NCBI GenBank assembly: GCA_016903675.1
Contig: JADQBA010000118.1
Location: forward strand, 1 to 28,033
Reading direction: 5' to 3'
DNA: 28,033 nucleotides
Origin: Stigonema ocellatum SAG 48.90 = DSM 106950
Lineage (GTDB): Bacteria; Cyanobacteriota; Cyanobacteriia; Cyanobacteriales; Nostocaceae
Of the stretch, positions 10,175-18,666 are shown one piece after another; position 1 is the stretch's first letter; the number at the start of each line of letters is the position of its first letter. The notes under the pieces were generated by a model. It worked only from the letters and a program-made list of their open reading frames with translations, was not told where the DNA came from and searched no databases. Both the position numbers and the translations under genes were made by a program.

Positions 10175-11442
10175 TCACTTTCCGGAATAATTCCCTAACT
10201 CTTCCTCCATTAGGACTTTCCCCATTTTCTGGTATTCACGTCGAATGGCGCGAATGAGATGGGACATACTGACGTTCACCCCTTCGGCAGCAGCTAGAAA
10301 AGCAGCAGCTAACGCTATATTGCGAATATTGCCGCCTGCTATCTCGAAGCGACGCGCCATAAATTCTAAATCTAAATCTGGACTTCGAGGGGTTGAATCG
10401 GGAAAAATCTTTTCCCAAATCTGACGACGTTCTTTCTCTTTGGGAAAGGGAAATTCAATGATAAAACGCAACCGCCGGACAAAGGCATCGTCCATATTAT
10501 TGCCTAAATTTGTGGTGAGAATGGCGATGCCTTCATATTCTTCCATTTTTTGCAAGAGGTAGCCAACTTCAATGTTGGCTTCGCGATCGCGTGCGTCTTT
10601 GACGGACGAACGCTTGCCAAATAAGGCATCGGCTTCGTCAAATAACAGGATGGCGTTGGAAGTGGCGGCGGCGGTGAAGATGCGATCAAGATTTTTCTCG
10701 GTTTCGCCGATGTATTTGCTGACGATTTGTGATAAGTCTATTTTATACAGGTCGAGTTGTAATTCGTGGGCGATCGCCTCCTAGCCATTGTTTTTCCCGT
10801 TCCAGGTCCGCCAGTAAACAGCACGTTTAACCCTTTGCCGAGGGACAGGTGGTGGTCAAATCCCCAATCTGCCATGACTTTGGTTTGATGTTGAGCGCGA
10901 GCGCAGATTTCTCGCAGTTGGGTTTTTTGCTCGATAGGCAGTACAATATCTTCTAAGGGATACTTTGGCTTGATATGAAGCGCAAGTACGGTAAGGTCGT
11001 GACCAGATTGGGTGCGGGCAGCAGCGAATAATTCGGCGAATTTTGGTTTGGTGTCTTTATTGCCTTCCAGGTAGGCATGATTGCAGGTGGTGGCGACGGC
11101 ATCGGCTATGCGATCGCTTGTTAGGCGAAAACCGTCTGCAATAGCATTTAATTCGGAATCTGTCAAGGGTATTTCGGCGGCATCCAGGTGAAATTTCCAG
11201 CATTTGCGGCGCTGGAGAAAATCGGCTTTGTCCAAGGGAACGGTGACGACTCCCAGAGACCCTGTTGTGGTTGGGTTCCAGGGTTCGGTGCCGGATAGGA
11301 TGGTGAGAGTTGCTCTTTTGGCAAGCAAGGTGTCGCTGGCTAGGGCGTGTTCGGTTGCTGGCAATTTATCCCATCCGTCCAGATAGAGAAGGGCTTTGTG
11401 AAACCAAGCTTCTCGCCACAGCAGTTTGAGGGTCTGTGGCAG
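10175..11442 (-). pseudogene. AAA+ ATPase of the contractile-injection (Afp15-like) type, 5'-truncated and frameshifted
   Basis: The reading frame is open from 11442 (just after an in-frame TAA, no start codon) through LLWREAWFHKALLYLDGWDKLP... to the Walker A GGPGTGKTMA near 10790. There one base is missing in the stretch GCTAGGAGGCG: the frame hits a different reading and stops at 10738. In the -1 frame homology continues without a break: EAIAHELQLDLYKIDLSQ, IVSKYIGETEKNL, Walker B AILLFDEADALFGKRS, arginine-rich VKDARDREANIEVGYLLQKMEEYEG, sensor LTTNLGNNMDDAFVRRLRF, and a C-terminal lid ending at 10175. These motifs match ATPases found with extracellular contractile injection systems and related cyanobacterial clusters. 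The N-terminal part of such proteins is missing and no sheath or tube genes are nearby, so this is a stranded relic. Confidence 0.8.
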
Positions 11443-11774
11443 TTAAATAGATGTAATTCTGTTTTTGAGCTTTGAACGAACCTATTTTTGGAATGTCAAA
11501 AGCTTACAATTCTTATATTATATGAACTTTAGGCTTTATACCAAAATGAAAATCGTCCACCTGAGAAGAGTAGTACCCAAACGATTATCATTCTCGCAAA
11601 AACTTTTTCTCATTCCTTAGAGGTATTGACAAAAGATACACAGCTTTACCCTATCCCTGATGGGAGTAGCCTTTCTTCTAACTCCCTAAAAAATGAGCGA
11701 ACCGTCCGTCATAATTCATAATTTAACAAAATCTTTACCATACAACCTGAGTTTTCACCATACTGCTCACCATA
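11443..11774. other. Spacer without recognised gene
   Basis: About 330 bases, AT-rich, between the broken ATPase and the tandem repeat. I see no convincing coding sequence, RNA or transposon end. CCATAC occurs at 11739-11744 (as ACCATACAAC), 11758-11763 and 11770-11775, ahead of the repeats. Confidence 0.4.
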
Positions 11775-11840
11775 CTGTATGGCAGACAATGGGCAACTGT
11801 ATGGCAGACAATGGGCAACTGTATGGCAGACAATGGGCAA
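11770..11840. repeat. Three perfect 22-bp tandem repeats with an adjoining palindrome (iteron-like)
   Basis: A 22-bp unit beginning CTGTATGGCAGACAATGG is repeated three times without change at 11775-11796, 11797-11818 and 11819-11840. It is preceded by the 13-bp palindrome CCATACTGTATGG at 11770-11782. Unit length close to two helical turns and the setting among plasmid genes suggest protein-binding iterons, or an operator. No replication initiator gene is visible in the window, so the role is inferred only from the shape. Confidence 0.55.
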
Positions 11841-11874
11841 CTGTACAGTAAACAGGAGTGCATTTGTGGTGAAC

Positions 11875-12009
11875 AACGGTTTCTCCTGCAAGCGATCGCA
11901 TGACGAACACGGCATTGTTTTGGCGATCAGCATAAACTAACCCGCTTGTGTGGAGGTGTTGCACCAAGTTTTTTGGCAGCCCGGAGCATTCCTTTTGCAC
12001 TAAAAGCGG
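11875..12009 (-). pseudogene. Fragment of a DUF3991/TOPRIM-type plasmid primase-like protein
   Basis: The frame after a TGA at 12010-12012 reads PLLVQKECSGLPKNLVQHLH, then TSGLVYADRQNNAVFVMRSL, then AGETV. This resembles the DUF3991 domain (pattern LP..LV..LH..GLVYAD..GNAVFVMR...G...GA). Homology ends near 11875, where repeat sequence begins, and there is no start codon in the expected place. Such proteins are often encoded next to plasmid relaxases, and a relaxase gene ends just upstream at 12034 on the same strand. About 45 residues survive. Confidence 0.55.
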
Positions 12010-12033
12010 TCATGCAACCAAGCGATCGCCTTC

Positions 12034-13617
12034 TTAGCGCTCAATTTCCCCTTTTGACAGTGATTTATTTATTAGCGCTTGTTGAGTAAAGACGCGCAAG
12101 CTTTCAATTTGCTCGATTTCGTTTGTTGTTAGTTGGGTTGGTATCTCTTCATGCCACTTACCATCATGATAGCGGGTTTGCATCACAGGAATTTCATTCC
12201 CATGACGGCAAACAGTTAGGATATTTCCGTCCAGGGAGGCGCTTAACTCCCGTCCATTAATACGTGGACTATTAGTAACAAGCATATAGTCAGTGATGAC
12301 AGTAGCAAGTGCGCTTTCTAAACTGATGACCGATGGTTGTTCCTCGGCTGGGGAATTTGCGCCAAAGTCTATGCTCAACTTCTGTTCTGCTCTTGATTTT
12401 CCCTTAGACTGTGATACTTCCTCCTCAACCTCAACCATAGACACTTGAATTGGCTTTTTCAATTCTTCCTTTGAGGGCGGTAGTAATTCCTCAAGAATCT
12501 CAGTTTCAACTGTTGAGGGAGCATTTTGACTTAGTGTCAGTGACAGTTCGATCAAAGGCTGTTTTTCTTCGGGCTGTTGGGGCTGTACTTTCTTCAAAGC
12601 TCCGGTTTTTGCCGCAGCGTACTCTTTTTCCAATGTTGGTGTAATTGTTAACCCCTTTTCTGGATAATTGGTACTGAGTATATCTGTACTAATAGGGAAA
12701 TTGGTATTGCTGTCAGTATCGCCGTTACTATCGCTTGTACTGCTTAGAGTAGGTTTATCCCTATCGTAGTACTCTATATCACTTAAATTTATATTGTTTA
12801 TGTGGTTGATTGCTTTTGTTTTGGCTTGTTGAATTACTTCCTTATCTCTCTCGTGGTCGTATGTTACCCCATATTCAGATTGCAGTTTATTCCAACTATA
12901 AAGCTTGTATACTTGATAACCAGCAATCTTGACATCACTGTGGATGTAGGTAAAGCCGAGTAGTTCATCTCCCCTCATCTTGGGTAATACCGCAATGTTG
13001 TTTTCCTCCAGTCTTTGGATAAAAGTAGAGATCGTGGGACTATCAATAATTGCTTCCCCTATCGCTGATCGAATAATTTCTTTACTTGTTGGGGTCTTGT
13101 GTTTACTGTTGATTGCCCTTATACTTTTCGAGCGGTTGGGACTGGTGGGAACAGTAATCTCATACTCTTGTTTTAACCTAGAGGCGACAGCTTCATTTGT
13201 TGTCGGTGTTACCTCCAGTCCCAACTGTGCTGCTATTCGTCTAGTTGAAACCTGGGAGTTGAAATAGTCGTAGGAATCATTAACTAAGCTACCATCTAAC
13301 CGAATCCGGGAGGCGATTATGTGCAAGTGTTCGTGGTCGCGGTCGTGATGGCGCACTGCTACGAATTGACTGGTAGCGTGGGGTGCTTCGTCCTTGGGCA
13401 AATACCCCATGTCTCTAAGGAATTCCCTCGCCACATAACTGTACTGACTATCCGATAAATGCTCGTGATAATCAGGACGGTGTGCGATCGCAATAATAAG
13501 GTGGGCGCACTGTCGCTTAACTGCCTTGTTGGTATATTTGGTGTTGAGGAACTGTTCATTAAAGGAGTGTGGACTTGTTCCCATCATTCTAGCTGGTGGC
13601 AATATGCCCACTTCCAT
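12034..13617 (-). pseudogene. Plasmid relaxase (mobilisation nuclease), 5'-truncated
   Basis: Relaxases nick the transfer origin and pilot plasmid DNA in conjugation. Homology begins at MMGTSPHSFNEQFLN (about 13587) and includes CAHLIIAIAHRPDYHEHLSD and the metal-binding three-histidine motif VRHHDRDHEHLHIIASRI. The C-terminal half is hydrophilic and low in complexity. The usual N terminus (about 30 residues with the catalytic Tyr and the GGN motif) is absent. The first ten codons from the ATG at 13617 are antisense to the adjacent ParM fragment and look non-homologous. Without the nucleophile it should not nick DNA. An intact N terminus supplied elsewhere is possible but not seen. Confidence 0.8.
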
Positions 13618-14305
13618 GTACGTGATGCTTGGTTATCGCAACGCCAGTGCCTTTATTGTTAGGGGTGGCACTCCCGCTAAAGGGATAACCAGCAATTTCG
13701 GTATGTCTTGGTTGGTGGATAATTTTGTTTCCAAGGCATCGGGACTAAGCCCTGACAATCCCAATATTGTTGAGGTGATGGTCGAAGCTGGTGCAAGCTG
13801 TGACTCCCAAGTACTACAAAAACTATCGCGCAAGCGCAAACGCGAGGAAATTCAACTCGATGGCGATCTGATGTCCAAGGCTTTATTGCTTGGCAGAGAT
13901 GAGTATTGGCGTGCGATCGAGAGGTGGTTGCGCTCGAAAATGGATAAAGATATTGAAGAACTGGTATTTTGCGGAGGGACTGCCGATTATATTCGCCCAG
14001 AGATAGACACTTACGAACATAAAGAGGGAATTAAAGTATCTTGGCACGCTGATATTCTTATACCTGATGAGATATCTTCTGGTATGGGTAATCGAATGGC
14101 GGATGTCTACGCGCTGCACCAGCATATGATTATCCAGTTTGATAAGCTGACTGGTTATGCACGCTCTGAAGTCGTGGTTTCACCTAAATCTTCTGGAGCA
14201 AGTGTTGGTGAGAGTATAACCACAGACGACCCTTTTTCTAAATTTGATTTTACGCCTGTTTCCCGCCCCAATGTTTTTATAACAGTTAACGAAAAGGACA
14301 GTTGA
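13595..14305 (+). pseudogene. ParM-type actin-like ATPase, C-terminal half
   Basis: The open frame runs from 13526, but homology begins only near 13600: VMLGYRNASAFIVRGGT, then GMSWLVDNFV, LSRKRKREEIQLDG, a long helix region around LLGRDEYWRAIERWLRSK, the adenosine-motif-like VFCGGTADYIRPEI, SWHADILIPDEISSGMGNRM and ADVYALHQHMI. These belong to the ParM/StbA plasmid-segregation actin family. The N-terminal phosphate-1 region is lost. The upstream part of the frame is antisense to the relaxase. It ends with a TGA inside a strong terminator. It is a different lineage from the intact ParM at 17170 (little similarity in the C-terminal half). Confidence 0.7.
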
Positions 14306-14339
14306 GGCTATTTTGGATTCGGAATAGCCTCAACTTTTT
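14301..14339 (+). terminator. Rho-independent terminator of the parM fragment
   Basis: A perfect 12-bp stem GTTGAGGCTATT (14301-14312) and AATAGCCTCAAC (14323-14334) with a 10-base loop is followed by TTTTT. The stop codon of the parM fragment lies in the left arm. Confidence 0.85.
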
Positions 14340-14378
14340 GGGCTTTCTGCTTTAACCACTGTAAACTGGCTCATATAT

Positions 14379-14861
14379 TCATTTTGGTCTTTGGTGATAA
14401 TTCTGTAAATCGCTGTCTAATGACCAGATAAACACTTCACTCATTGGGAAGAGATTACAGAACTTATGAAATTCCTGAATGATGCTGAGATCGCCGAAAC
14501 TGGTTCCTTCTTGCTTATATGGTGCTTTGTTTCTCCCAGCTAGATCCGGGAACTTGTCAATCCACTCCAATATCTCTGCCGTGTTCGGAAATGTAGTAGG
14601 TCTCCAGGGGGCTACGCCTGTGAATGCTTCTTTCACTTCTTTCACAAAACGTATCGCGGTTTTCCTTCGCATTGTTCCATCGCCGTTCTGGGCAATGTGG
14701 TTGCCTGTTTCAAGTATCGTGGCCATAGGCAACAAAAAAGTACAGCCAGCTTGAGCATAGGTCTGAAAATCTTCGAGGACTGATGCTCTCTGCTGATTAT
14801 AATTGGGAACGTTGAGTAGTTCAAGGAATATACTGGTATCGAGCAGGCAGATACTACTCAT
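14379..14861 (-). CDS. PIN-domain protein, probable ribonuclease partner of the ATPase
   Basis: 160 residues from the ATG at 14861, which overlaps the end of the ATPase gene by 8 bases (ATGAGTAG); an earlier in-frame start would lie inside that gene. The four acidic positions expected of a PIN nuclease are present: D8 in LLDTSIFLELL, E51 in ATILETGNH, D124 in FGDLSIIQEF and D149/D151 in WSLDSDL. PIN domains cleave RNA with bound Mg2+ or Mn2+ and are common as toxins and defence effectors. It is longer than a typical VapC (about 130) and has no VapB-like gene beside it; the tight coupling is to an SMC/ABC-like ATPase. The activity and the pairing's role are inferred. Confidence 0.75.
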   Translation of the reverse strand: MSSICLLDTSIFLELLNVPNYNQQRASVLEDFQTYAQAGCTFLLPMATILETGNHIAQNGDGTMRRKTAIRFVKEVKEAFTGVAPWRPTTFPNTAEILEWIDKFPDLAGRNKAPYKQEGTSFGDLSIIQEFHKFCNLFPMSEVFIWSLDSDLQNYHQRPK

Positions 14862-16167
14862 TGTCGTATTCCAGCAAACGAGACAGCCATTCCACAGCTT
14901 GCTGTTTTCTATCTTCAGGTGTGTGGGGTGACTTGACAAACCGATCCACTACCCCAGCAGTTACCAGTTGACCAAGTGGTCCTTGGGATATCAGACCTGG
15001 AAATTCGTACATATCCCCAAGTTTTACAAGGCGGCTATCTCCTGACTCTGGATCTCGGAAACAAAACACGACATCACCTAGGGCAGCATCGGGCAAGGCA
15101 TCCATTAGGGCTGGGTTATGGGTGGAAAGCAGCACCCGCAACTTACGCTGGAAAGCAATATCCCGGATGCTGGCGAGTAGATGCTTGGCGCGGCTGGGAT
15201 GAACACCGTTATCAATTTCCTCGATAACCACCAGACTGCCAACCGGTGCCGATAGCATAGCAGCAGTTATAGCCAATACCCGCAATGTGCCATCAGATAA
15301 TAATGCTGCCTCACAATAGCGACGGTTATTGCCAAAGGTTTCCGCTAGTCGCACCATAACTTCATCTCGTGGACCAAAAATGAAATCTAGCCCATCAATA
15401 GCCTGTTCGGGTAGACTTTGGATAAAGTTCAGAATTGCCTGTTGATTTTCAGCTTGGTTCTCCCACAAGCGAAATAAAACACTAGAAAGATTTGTCCCAT
15501 CCTCAAGTAATTGCTTATCGGATTTGAAGCTGTATTCCCGCATTCTGGCGGGAACCGGATCTAAAAACAGGATGTTCTTTAAGACTTGTTGATATTCGCG
15601 GACAGTAGAAGGAATAATCTTTTGAGACTCGGGGTATTTTGCATCAAAACGACCCCGGCTATCTAATTGCACGAATATAGCCATTTGATCGCTGCACGTT
15701 ACTCGTGGTTTGTTTTCTACCCCTGTAAAGTTGTTATATGTGACACCAACATCTGTAAGTGCTCCTTGAGATGGTTCATCTAGGTCATATAATGGGACAA
15801 GACTAGTCGAGTTAAGAGTTCGCTCACCACTGATGTGCAGTTCTCCGTCACGCACATTGAGGGTTATATCAAGTTGGTTCCACTCTGTTGAGTCCAAACG
15901 GCAACCGATGGTAAAACTTGATTGTCCCCGATGGCACAAATCATTGACTCGACCGCGTACAACACGCTCTGCACTATTGACAGCATATTGAATGCTGGAG
16001 AGTTTTTGTCCTTGTGCCAGCCATGATAGAAAGCGCAGACCTTCAAGAGCATTACTTTTACCTGCGGCGTTTGCACCTATTAGCACTGTCAGCGATCCAA
16101 GGGGTAATCGACTTGTACTGTAACTTTTGAAGTTGGCAAGGGTAAATTCTGTTAGCATGGCGCTCAT
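14854..16167 (-). CDS. AAA ATPase of the RecF/OLD-like (AAA_21) type
   Basis: 437 residues from the ATG at 16167; TTG at 16176 and ATG at 16158 are alternatives and none has a clear ribosome-binding sequence. The N terminus LTEFTLANFKSYSTSRLPLG plus Walker A GANAAGKS (31-38) is typical of ABC/SMC-type ATPases that bind DNA or sense damage. The ABC-like signature LSDGT is at 290-294, Walker B LVVIEEIDNGVHPSR is near 312-326 with the catalytic Glu pair, and the switch His is in LLSTHNPAL (H350). All ATPase residues are present, so the protein is probably active. It has no TOPRIM nuclease domain of its own; the overlapping downstream gene supplies a PIN nuclease. The pair sits between decayed plasmid genes and a foldback repeat, as expected for a mobile defence or addiction module. 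Confidence 0.85.
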   Translation of the reverse strand: MSAMLTEFTLANFKSYSTSRLPLGSLTVLIGANAAGKSNALEGLRFLSWLAQGQKLSSIQYAVNSAERVVRGRVNDLCHRGQSSFTIGCRLDSTEWNQLDITLNVRDGELHISGERTLNSTSLVPLYDLDEPSQGALTDVGVTYNNFTGVENKPRVTCSDQMAIFVQLDSRGRFDAKYPESQKIIPSTVREYQQVLKNILFLDPVPARMREYSFKSDKQLLEDGTNLSSVLFRLWENQAENQQAILNFIQSLPEQAIDGLDFIFGPRDEVMVRLAETFGNNRRYCEAALLSDGTLRVLAITAAMLSAPVGSLVVIEEIDNGVHPSRAKHLLASIRDIAFQRKLRVLLSTHNPALMDALPDAALGDVVFCFRDPESGDSRLVKLGDMYEFPGLISQGPLGQLVTAGVVDRFVKSPHTPEDRKQQAVEWLSRLLEYDNE

Positions 16168-16176
16168 TTTAGTCAA

Positions 16177-16526
16177 TAATGCTTACAACTTATCTGGCAT
16201 TTCCAAAAATCCCTCATTTCCTTTCTTCGTCTCAGAAGATATTGGGAAAGATTCGACAAGCTACAGGGGATGCTTGAAAGCAAAGATTTGCAGCAAAGCC
16301 AGCAGCCTGATCAACACGACAGAACATACCTACATTAACGCTCTTTCATCACTTTCGCTCGTAGAAAAATACAAACCCTTTATCCACAATCATATTTGAC
16401 CGATCAGGCGTTGAATAGAGGTTTCCCACGTTTACGTAGACGCGCAGCGGCTTTAATTAGGCATCGCCAACTCTCACACCAAATCCAATACTGCGTAGGT
16501 TTTGCTAAAAACTCAAATTTAGAGTA
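16177..16526. other. Spacer without recognised gene
   Basis: Upstream region of the ATPase/PIN operon. I see no convincing ORF. CGTTTACGTAGACGCGCAGC at 16429-16448 looks like a fragment of a dispersed cyanobacterial repeat. Confidence 0.4.
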
Positions 16527-16749
16527 GGTTGGGTCGCCAGCGCTGCAAGAGGGAAACCCTCGCAAACGTGAGTTCGATTAAGGAAAATTTGCCCTCACCC
16601 CAACCCCTCTCCCTGTGGGAGAGGGGCTGAAAACTCTTATTCCTTCGTTGCTCCTCCCTCGCCCTCTGTCCGAGGGAGGCTGGGAGGGTGAGGGCTGTCG
16701 AACTGAGGTCTCGCAAGGCGCGACTGGCGTTTTTTGAACGAAACCCAAC
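16527..16749. repeat. Nested foldback repeat (about 220 bp)
   Basis: Outer arms GGTTGGGT (16527-16534) and ACCCAAC (16743-16749) enclose a second pair GCCCTCACCC (16591-16600) / GGGTGAGGGC (16686-16695). Inside are two hairpins: the perfect CCCCTCTCCC-TGT-GGGAGAGGGG (16604-16626) and CCTCCCTCG / CGAGGGAGG (16653-16679). Repeats of this make are common between genes in filamentous cyanobacteria. No coding potential is evident. Confidence 0.65.
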
Positions 16750-16880
16750 ATTATCTGGAGAACCTTCCTCATTTTTTCATCTCCCTCATCTGTCCCATCT
16801 CCCTAAAATTGTGTTACAGTATAGAAAAGCAAGGCAGTTAGAGGGTTTCAGCCACTTTTGGGTGACAAGTGGGGGTTAAG

Positions 16881-16985
16881 TGTACCCCAAAGTCTTTCTA
16901 AAATTTCCTCAAAAAATAACCCCCACATGGGGTACACATGGGAGCCACTTAGGGTATATTTAATGAATCGAGGTATTGTACCCCA
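16881..16985. promoter_or_regulatory. Three TGTACCCCA sites, possible ParR-binding centromere or operator
   Basis: TGTACCCCA occurs at 16881-16889 (+), inverted at 16928-16936, and again at 16977-16985 (+), with starts 47 and 49 bases apart. The region lies 185-290 bases before an actin-type partition pair. In ParMR systems the ParR adaptor binds repeats upstream of parM that act as centromere and as operator. Assigning these sites to that role is inference; a shorter relative TGTACCTTG occurs near 17075. Confidence 0.4.
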
Positions 16986-17006
16986 CCTGACCGCCCCTTC
17001 TGGGAA

Positions 17007-17145
17007 GTCAAAAGTCAAAAGTCAAAAGTCAAAAATAAAAATTATTTAATAATTCTTACTTTTGACTTCTGAATGTGTACCTTGAGAATTGGAGCGAAGC
17101 GACTTATGGGGTTCTTACTTTTGACTTTTGACTTTTGACTTTTGA
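17007..17145. repeat. Inverted arrays of the heptamer AAAAGTC
   Basis: GTCAAAA is repeated four times at 17007-17034. TTTTGAC is repeated three times, plus a partial unit, at 17119-17145, with a single unit at 17060-17066. The two arrays can pair into a long hairpin just in front of parM. Short tandem heptamers are a known feature of filamentous cyanobacteria. Confidence 0.75.
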
Positions 17146-17169
17146 ATTGAAGCGAAGCGACTGGTTCCC

Positions 17170-18141
17170 ATGAGTTCTAAAAGTATTCATCCCAATCAAA
17201 AGATTTTCTGTGCCGGGTTCGACAATGGTTATGGTAGCGTCAAGCTGTTCGTTGATGGGTTTGATGTGATCCGAATCCCCAGCTACATCTCAAAAGAAGA
17301 GATGGAGGATGTACCTGGTAGAGTAGTTTTCAATGGTAATGCCTACACTGTTGGTGAGTCGGCATTCCGTACCGGATACTACTTTGAGCGCAACACAGAC
17401 AGTAATATCAACAAAATCAACAACGCGCTCATTACTTTATTGGGTGCGTTAGCCCATTTACCACATCGTAAAGTTTGGCACTTAAAAGTAGTTGTCAGCT
17501 TACATGACGTTGGTTTAGCACCAGACTTGTGTCAAGTACTTAATGGGGAATATAAACCTTTATTAGCTGGCAAGCCATCTGATGTTAAAGTAGAAGTCCT
17601 CAAAGTTGTACCTGAAGGTATGGGTGCTCTGTTTGGACAACAACTTCCTAAAAAGTTAACCGTGCTAGATTTTGGGAATGGTACAACGCTCTATTCTCGT
17701 TACAACCTAGGTAAAAGAGAAGTACACACCCCATACGCATTTGGTGTGGAAGTGCTCATCGGTGAGATTGCCAAGAAGATGAAGCATCTTAACGGTGGTA
17801 AGCTTGGTGATTTATCAAAAATTCGCTTTTGTCTGGAAATGGGACATACCAAATACAGCCGTGACATTGATATTAAAGATGTTTACACCACCTGTCTTAA
17901 AGATTGGTATGAAGGGTATCTCAAAAAGCCTGTCAATCTTGCTCTGGATGCTAAACACCAAGGCGATGAAATTTGGGCGATCGGTGGTGGGTGCTTGCTT
18001 CCTGGCTTTAAGAAACTCTTAGAAAAAAACAACTTTCAAATTCTCGATAATCCTGTGGAGGCTAATTCTTCAGGACTGTTGCAAATGGCTAAAACCCTGA
18101 ATAGCACTACCAATGTCAGCTTCGAGCAACTTGGGGTGTAG
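17170..18141 (+). CDS. ParM/StbA-type actin-like plasmid segregation ATPase
   Basis: 323 residues. Filament-forming actin homologues of this family push plasmid copies apart. Phosphate-1 motif AGFDNGYGSVKLF (residues 15-27), phosphate-2 motif VLDFGNGTTLYSRY (165-178) and adenosine motif WAIGGGCLLPGF (269-280) are all present, with length normal for the family. The ATG at 17170 follows a repeat-rich leader with no clear ribosome-binding sequence. A small gene begins one base after its stop and is probably the ParR adaptor. It shares little sequence with the ParM fragment at 13595, so the two came from different plasmids. Confidence 0.85.
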   Translation: MSSKSIHPNQKIFCAGFDNGYGSVKLFVDGFDVIRIPSYISKEEMEDVPGRVVFNGNAYTVGESAFRTGYYFERNTDSNINKINNALITLLGALAHLPHRKVWHLKVVVSLHDVGLAPDLCQVLNGEYKPLLAGKPSDVKVEVLKVVPEGMGALFGQQLPKKLTVLDFGNGTTLYSRYNLGKREVHTPYAFGVEVLIGEIAKKMKHLNGGKLGDLSKIRFCLEMGHTKYSRDIDIKDVYTTCLKDWYEGYLKKPVNLALDAKHQGDEIWAIGGGCLLPGFKKLLEKNNFQILDNPVEANSSGLLQMAKTLNSTTNVSFEQLGV

Positions 18142-18142
18142 C

Positions 18143-18436
18143 ATGGTTTCGCAACCAGATAAAATCCCAGAAAAAATCCGGATTAAGGATAGCTACCGTG
18201 AGCGGATCTTTGCCGAATCACAAGAATTAGGTAAAAACTACCTGGAAACACTTTACTTTATTATTGATTGCTACTTTGCTTTCAAACATGGTGCATTTCC
18301 CATGCAGTCTGCGGTCAAGATAAAACCCCAACCCCAACAGAACCGGACATTAGCTCATGAACAGAAGCCTCCATCTACAAACGTACCGATTGAAGTTGAT
18401 AGCGATGAAGGTATTACACTTGATTGGGATTTATGA
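18143..18436 (+). CDS. Probable ParR-like adaptor of the ParM system
   Basis: 97 residues from the ATG at 18143, one base after the parM stop; an earlier start at 18113 would overlap parM. The N-terminal half (KIPEKIRIKDSYRERIFAES, then QELGKNYLETLYFIIDCYF) could form a ribbon-helix-helix-like DNA-binding fold, and the C-terminal half is polar with an acidic end (EVDSDEGITLDWDL). ParR proteins have this plan: N-terminal DNA binding and a C-terminal tail that caps the ParM filament. I recognise it by position and layout, not by a specific motif. Confidence 0.55.
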   Translation: MVSQPDKIPEKIRIKDSYRERIFAESQELGKNYLETLYFIIDCYFAFKHGAFPMQSAVKIKPQPQQNRTLAHEQKPPSTNVPIEVDSDEGITLDWDL

Positions 18437-18452
18437 GTATTGGTTAGCAGGA

Positions 18453-18652
18453 AAGGCAGAGGGCAGAGGGCAGAAGGCAGAAGGGATTTATCCCTTCTCA
18501 TGAATGTCCGAACCAAATGTGCGACCAAAGGGAGCCAAGGGTTTAAGCCCCCCACCAAAATCTCCGATTTGGTGGCTCGCAATCAGTGTGGGCTTCAGAC
18601 CCACACTGCATTGCATCCTTCTGCCCTCTGCCTTCTGCCTTCTGCCTTCTTC
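18453..18652. repeat. Inverted heptamer arrays enclosing two hairpins, between convergent parR and parB
   Basis: GGCAGAG/GGCAGAA heptamers at about 18457-18486 face inverted CTTCTGC/CTCTGCC heptamers at about 18617-18650. Between them are the hairpins CCACCAAA (18552-18559) / TTTGGTGG (18568-18575) and AGTGTGGG (18585-18592) / CCCACACT (18600-18607). The segment lies between the ends of converging genes and may end transcription from both sides. Confidence 0.65.
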
Positions 18653-18666
18653 ACTGCCGCAACGCC

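Noticed and set aside
11775..11840. CRISPR array
   Set aside because: The 22-bp copies touch each other with no spacers. No other array of equal repeats with unique spacers was seen in the window.
11709..12000. Two overlapping minus-strand ORFs with repeated CLPYSCPLSAIQ
   Set aside because: The repeats in the products come from the 22-bp tandem DNA repeats; only the DUF3991-like start is real homology.
12980..13267. 95-codon plus-strand ORF with hydrophobic stretch
   Set aside because: Antisense to the relaxase gene, which has clear motifs in the other strand.
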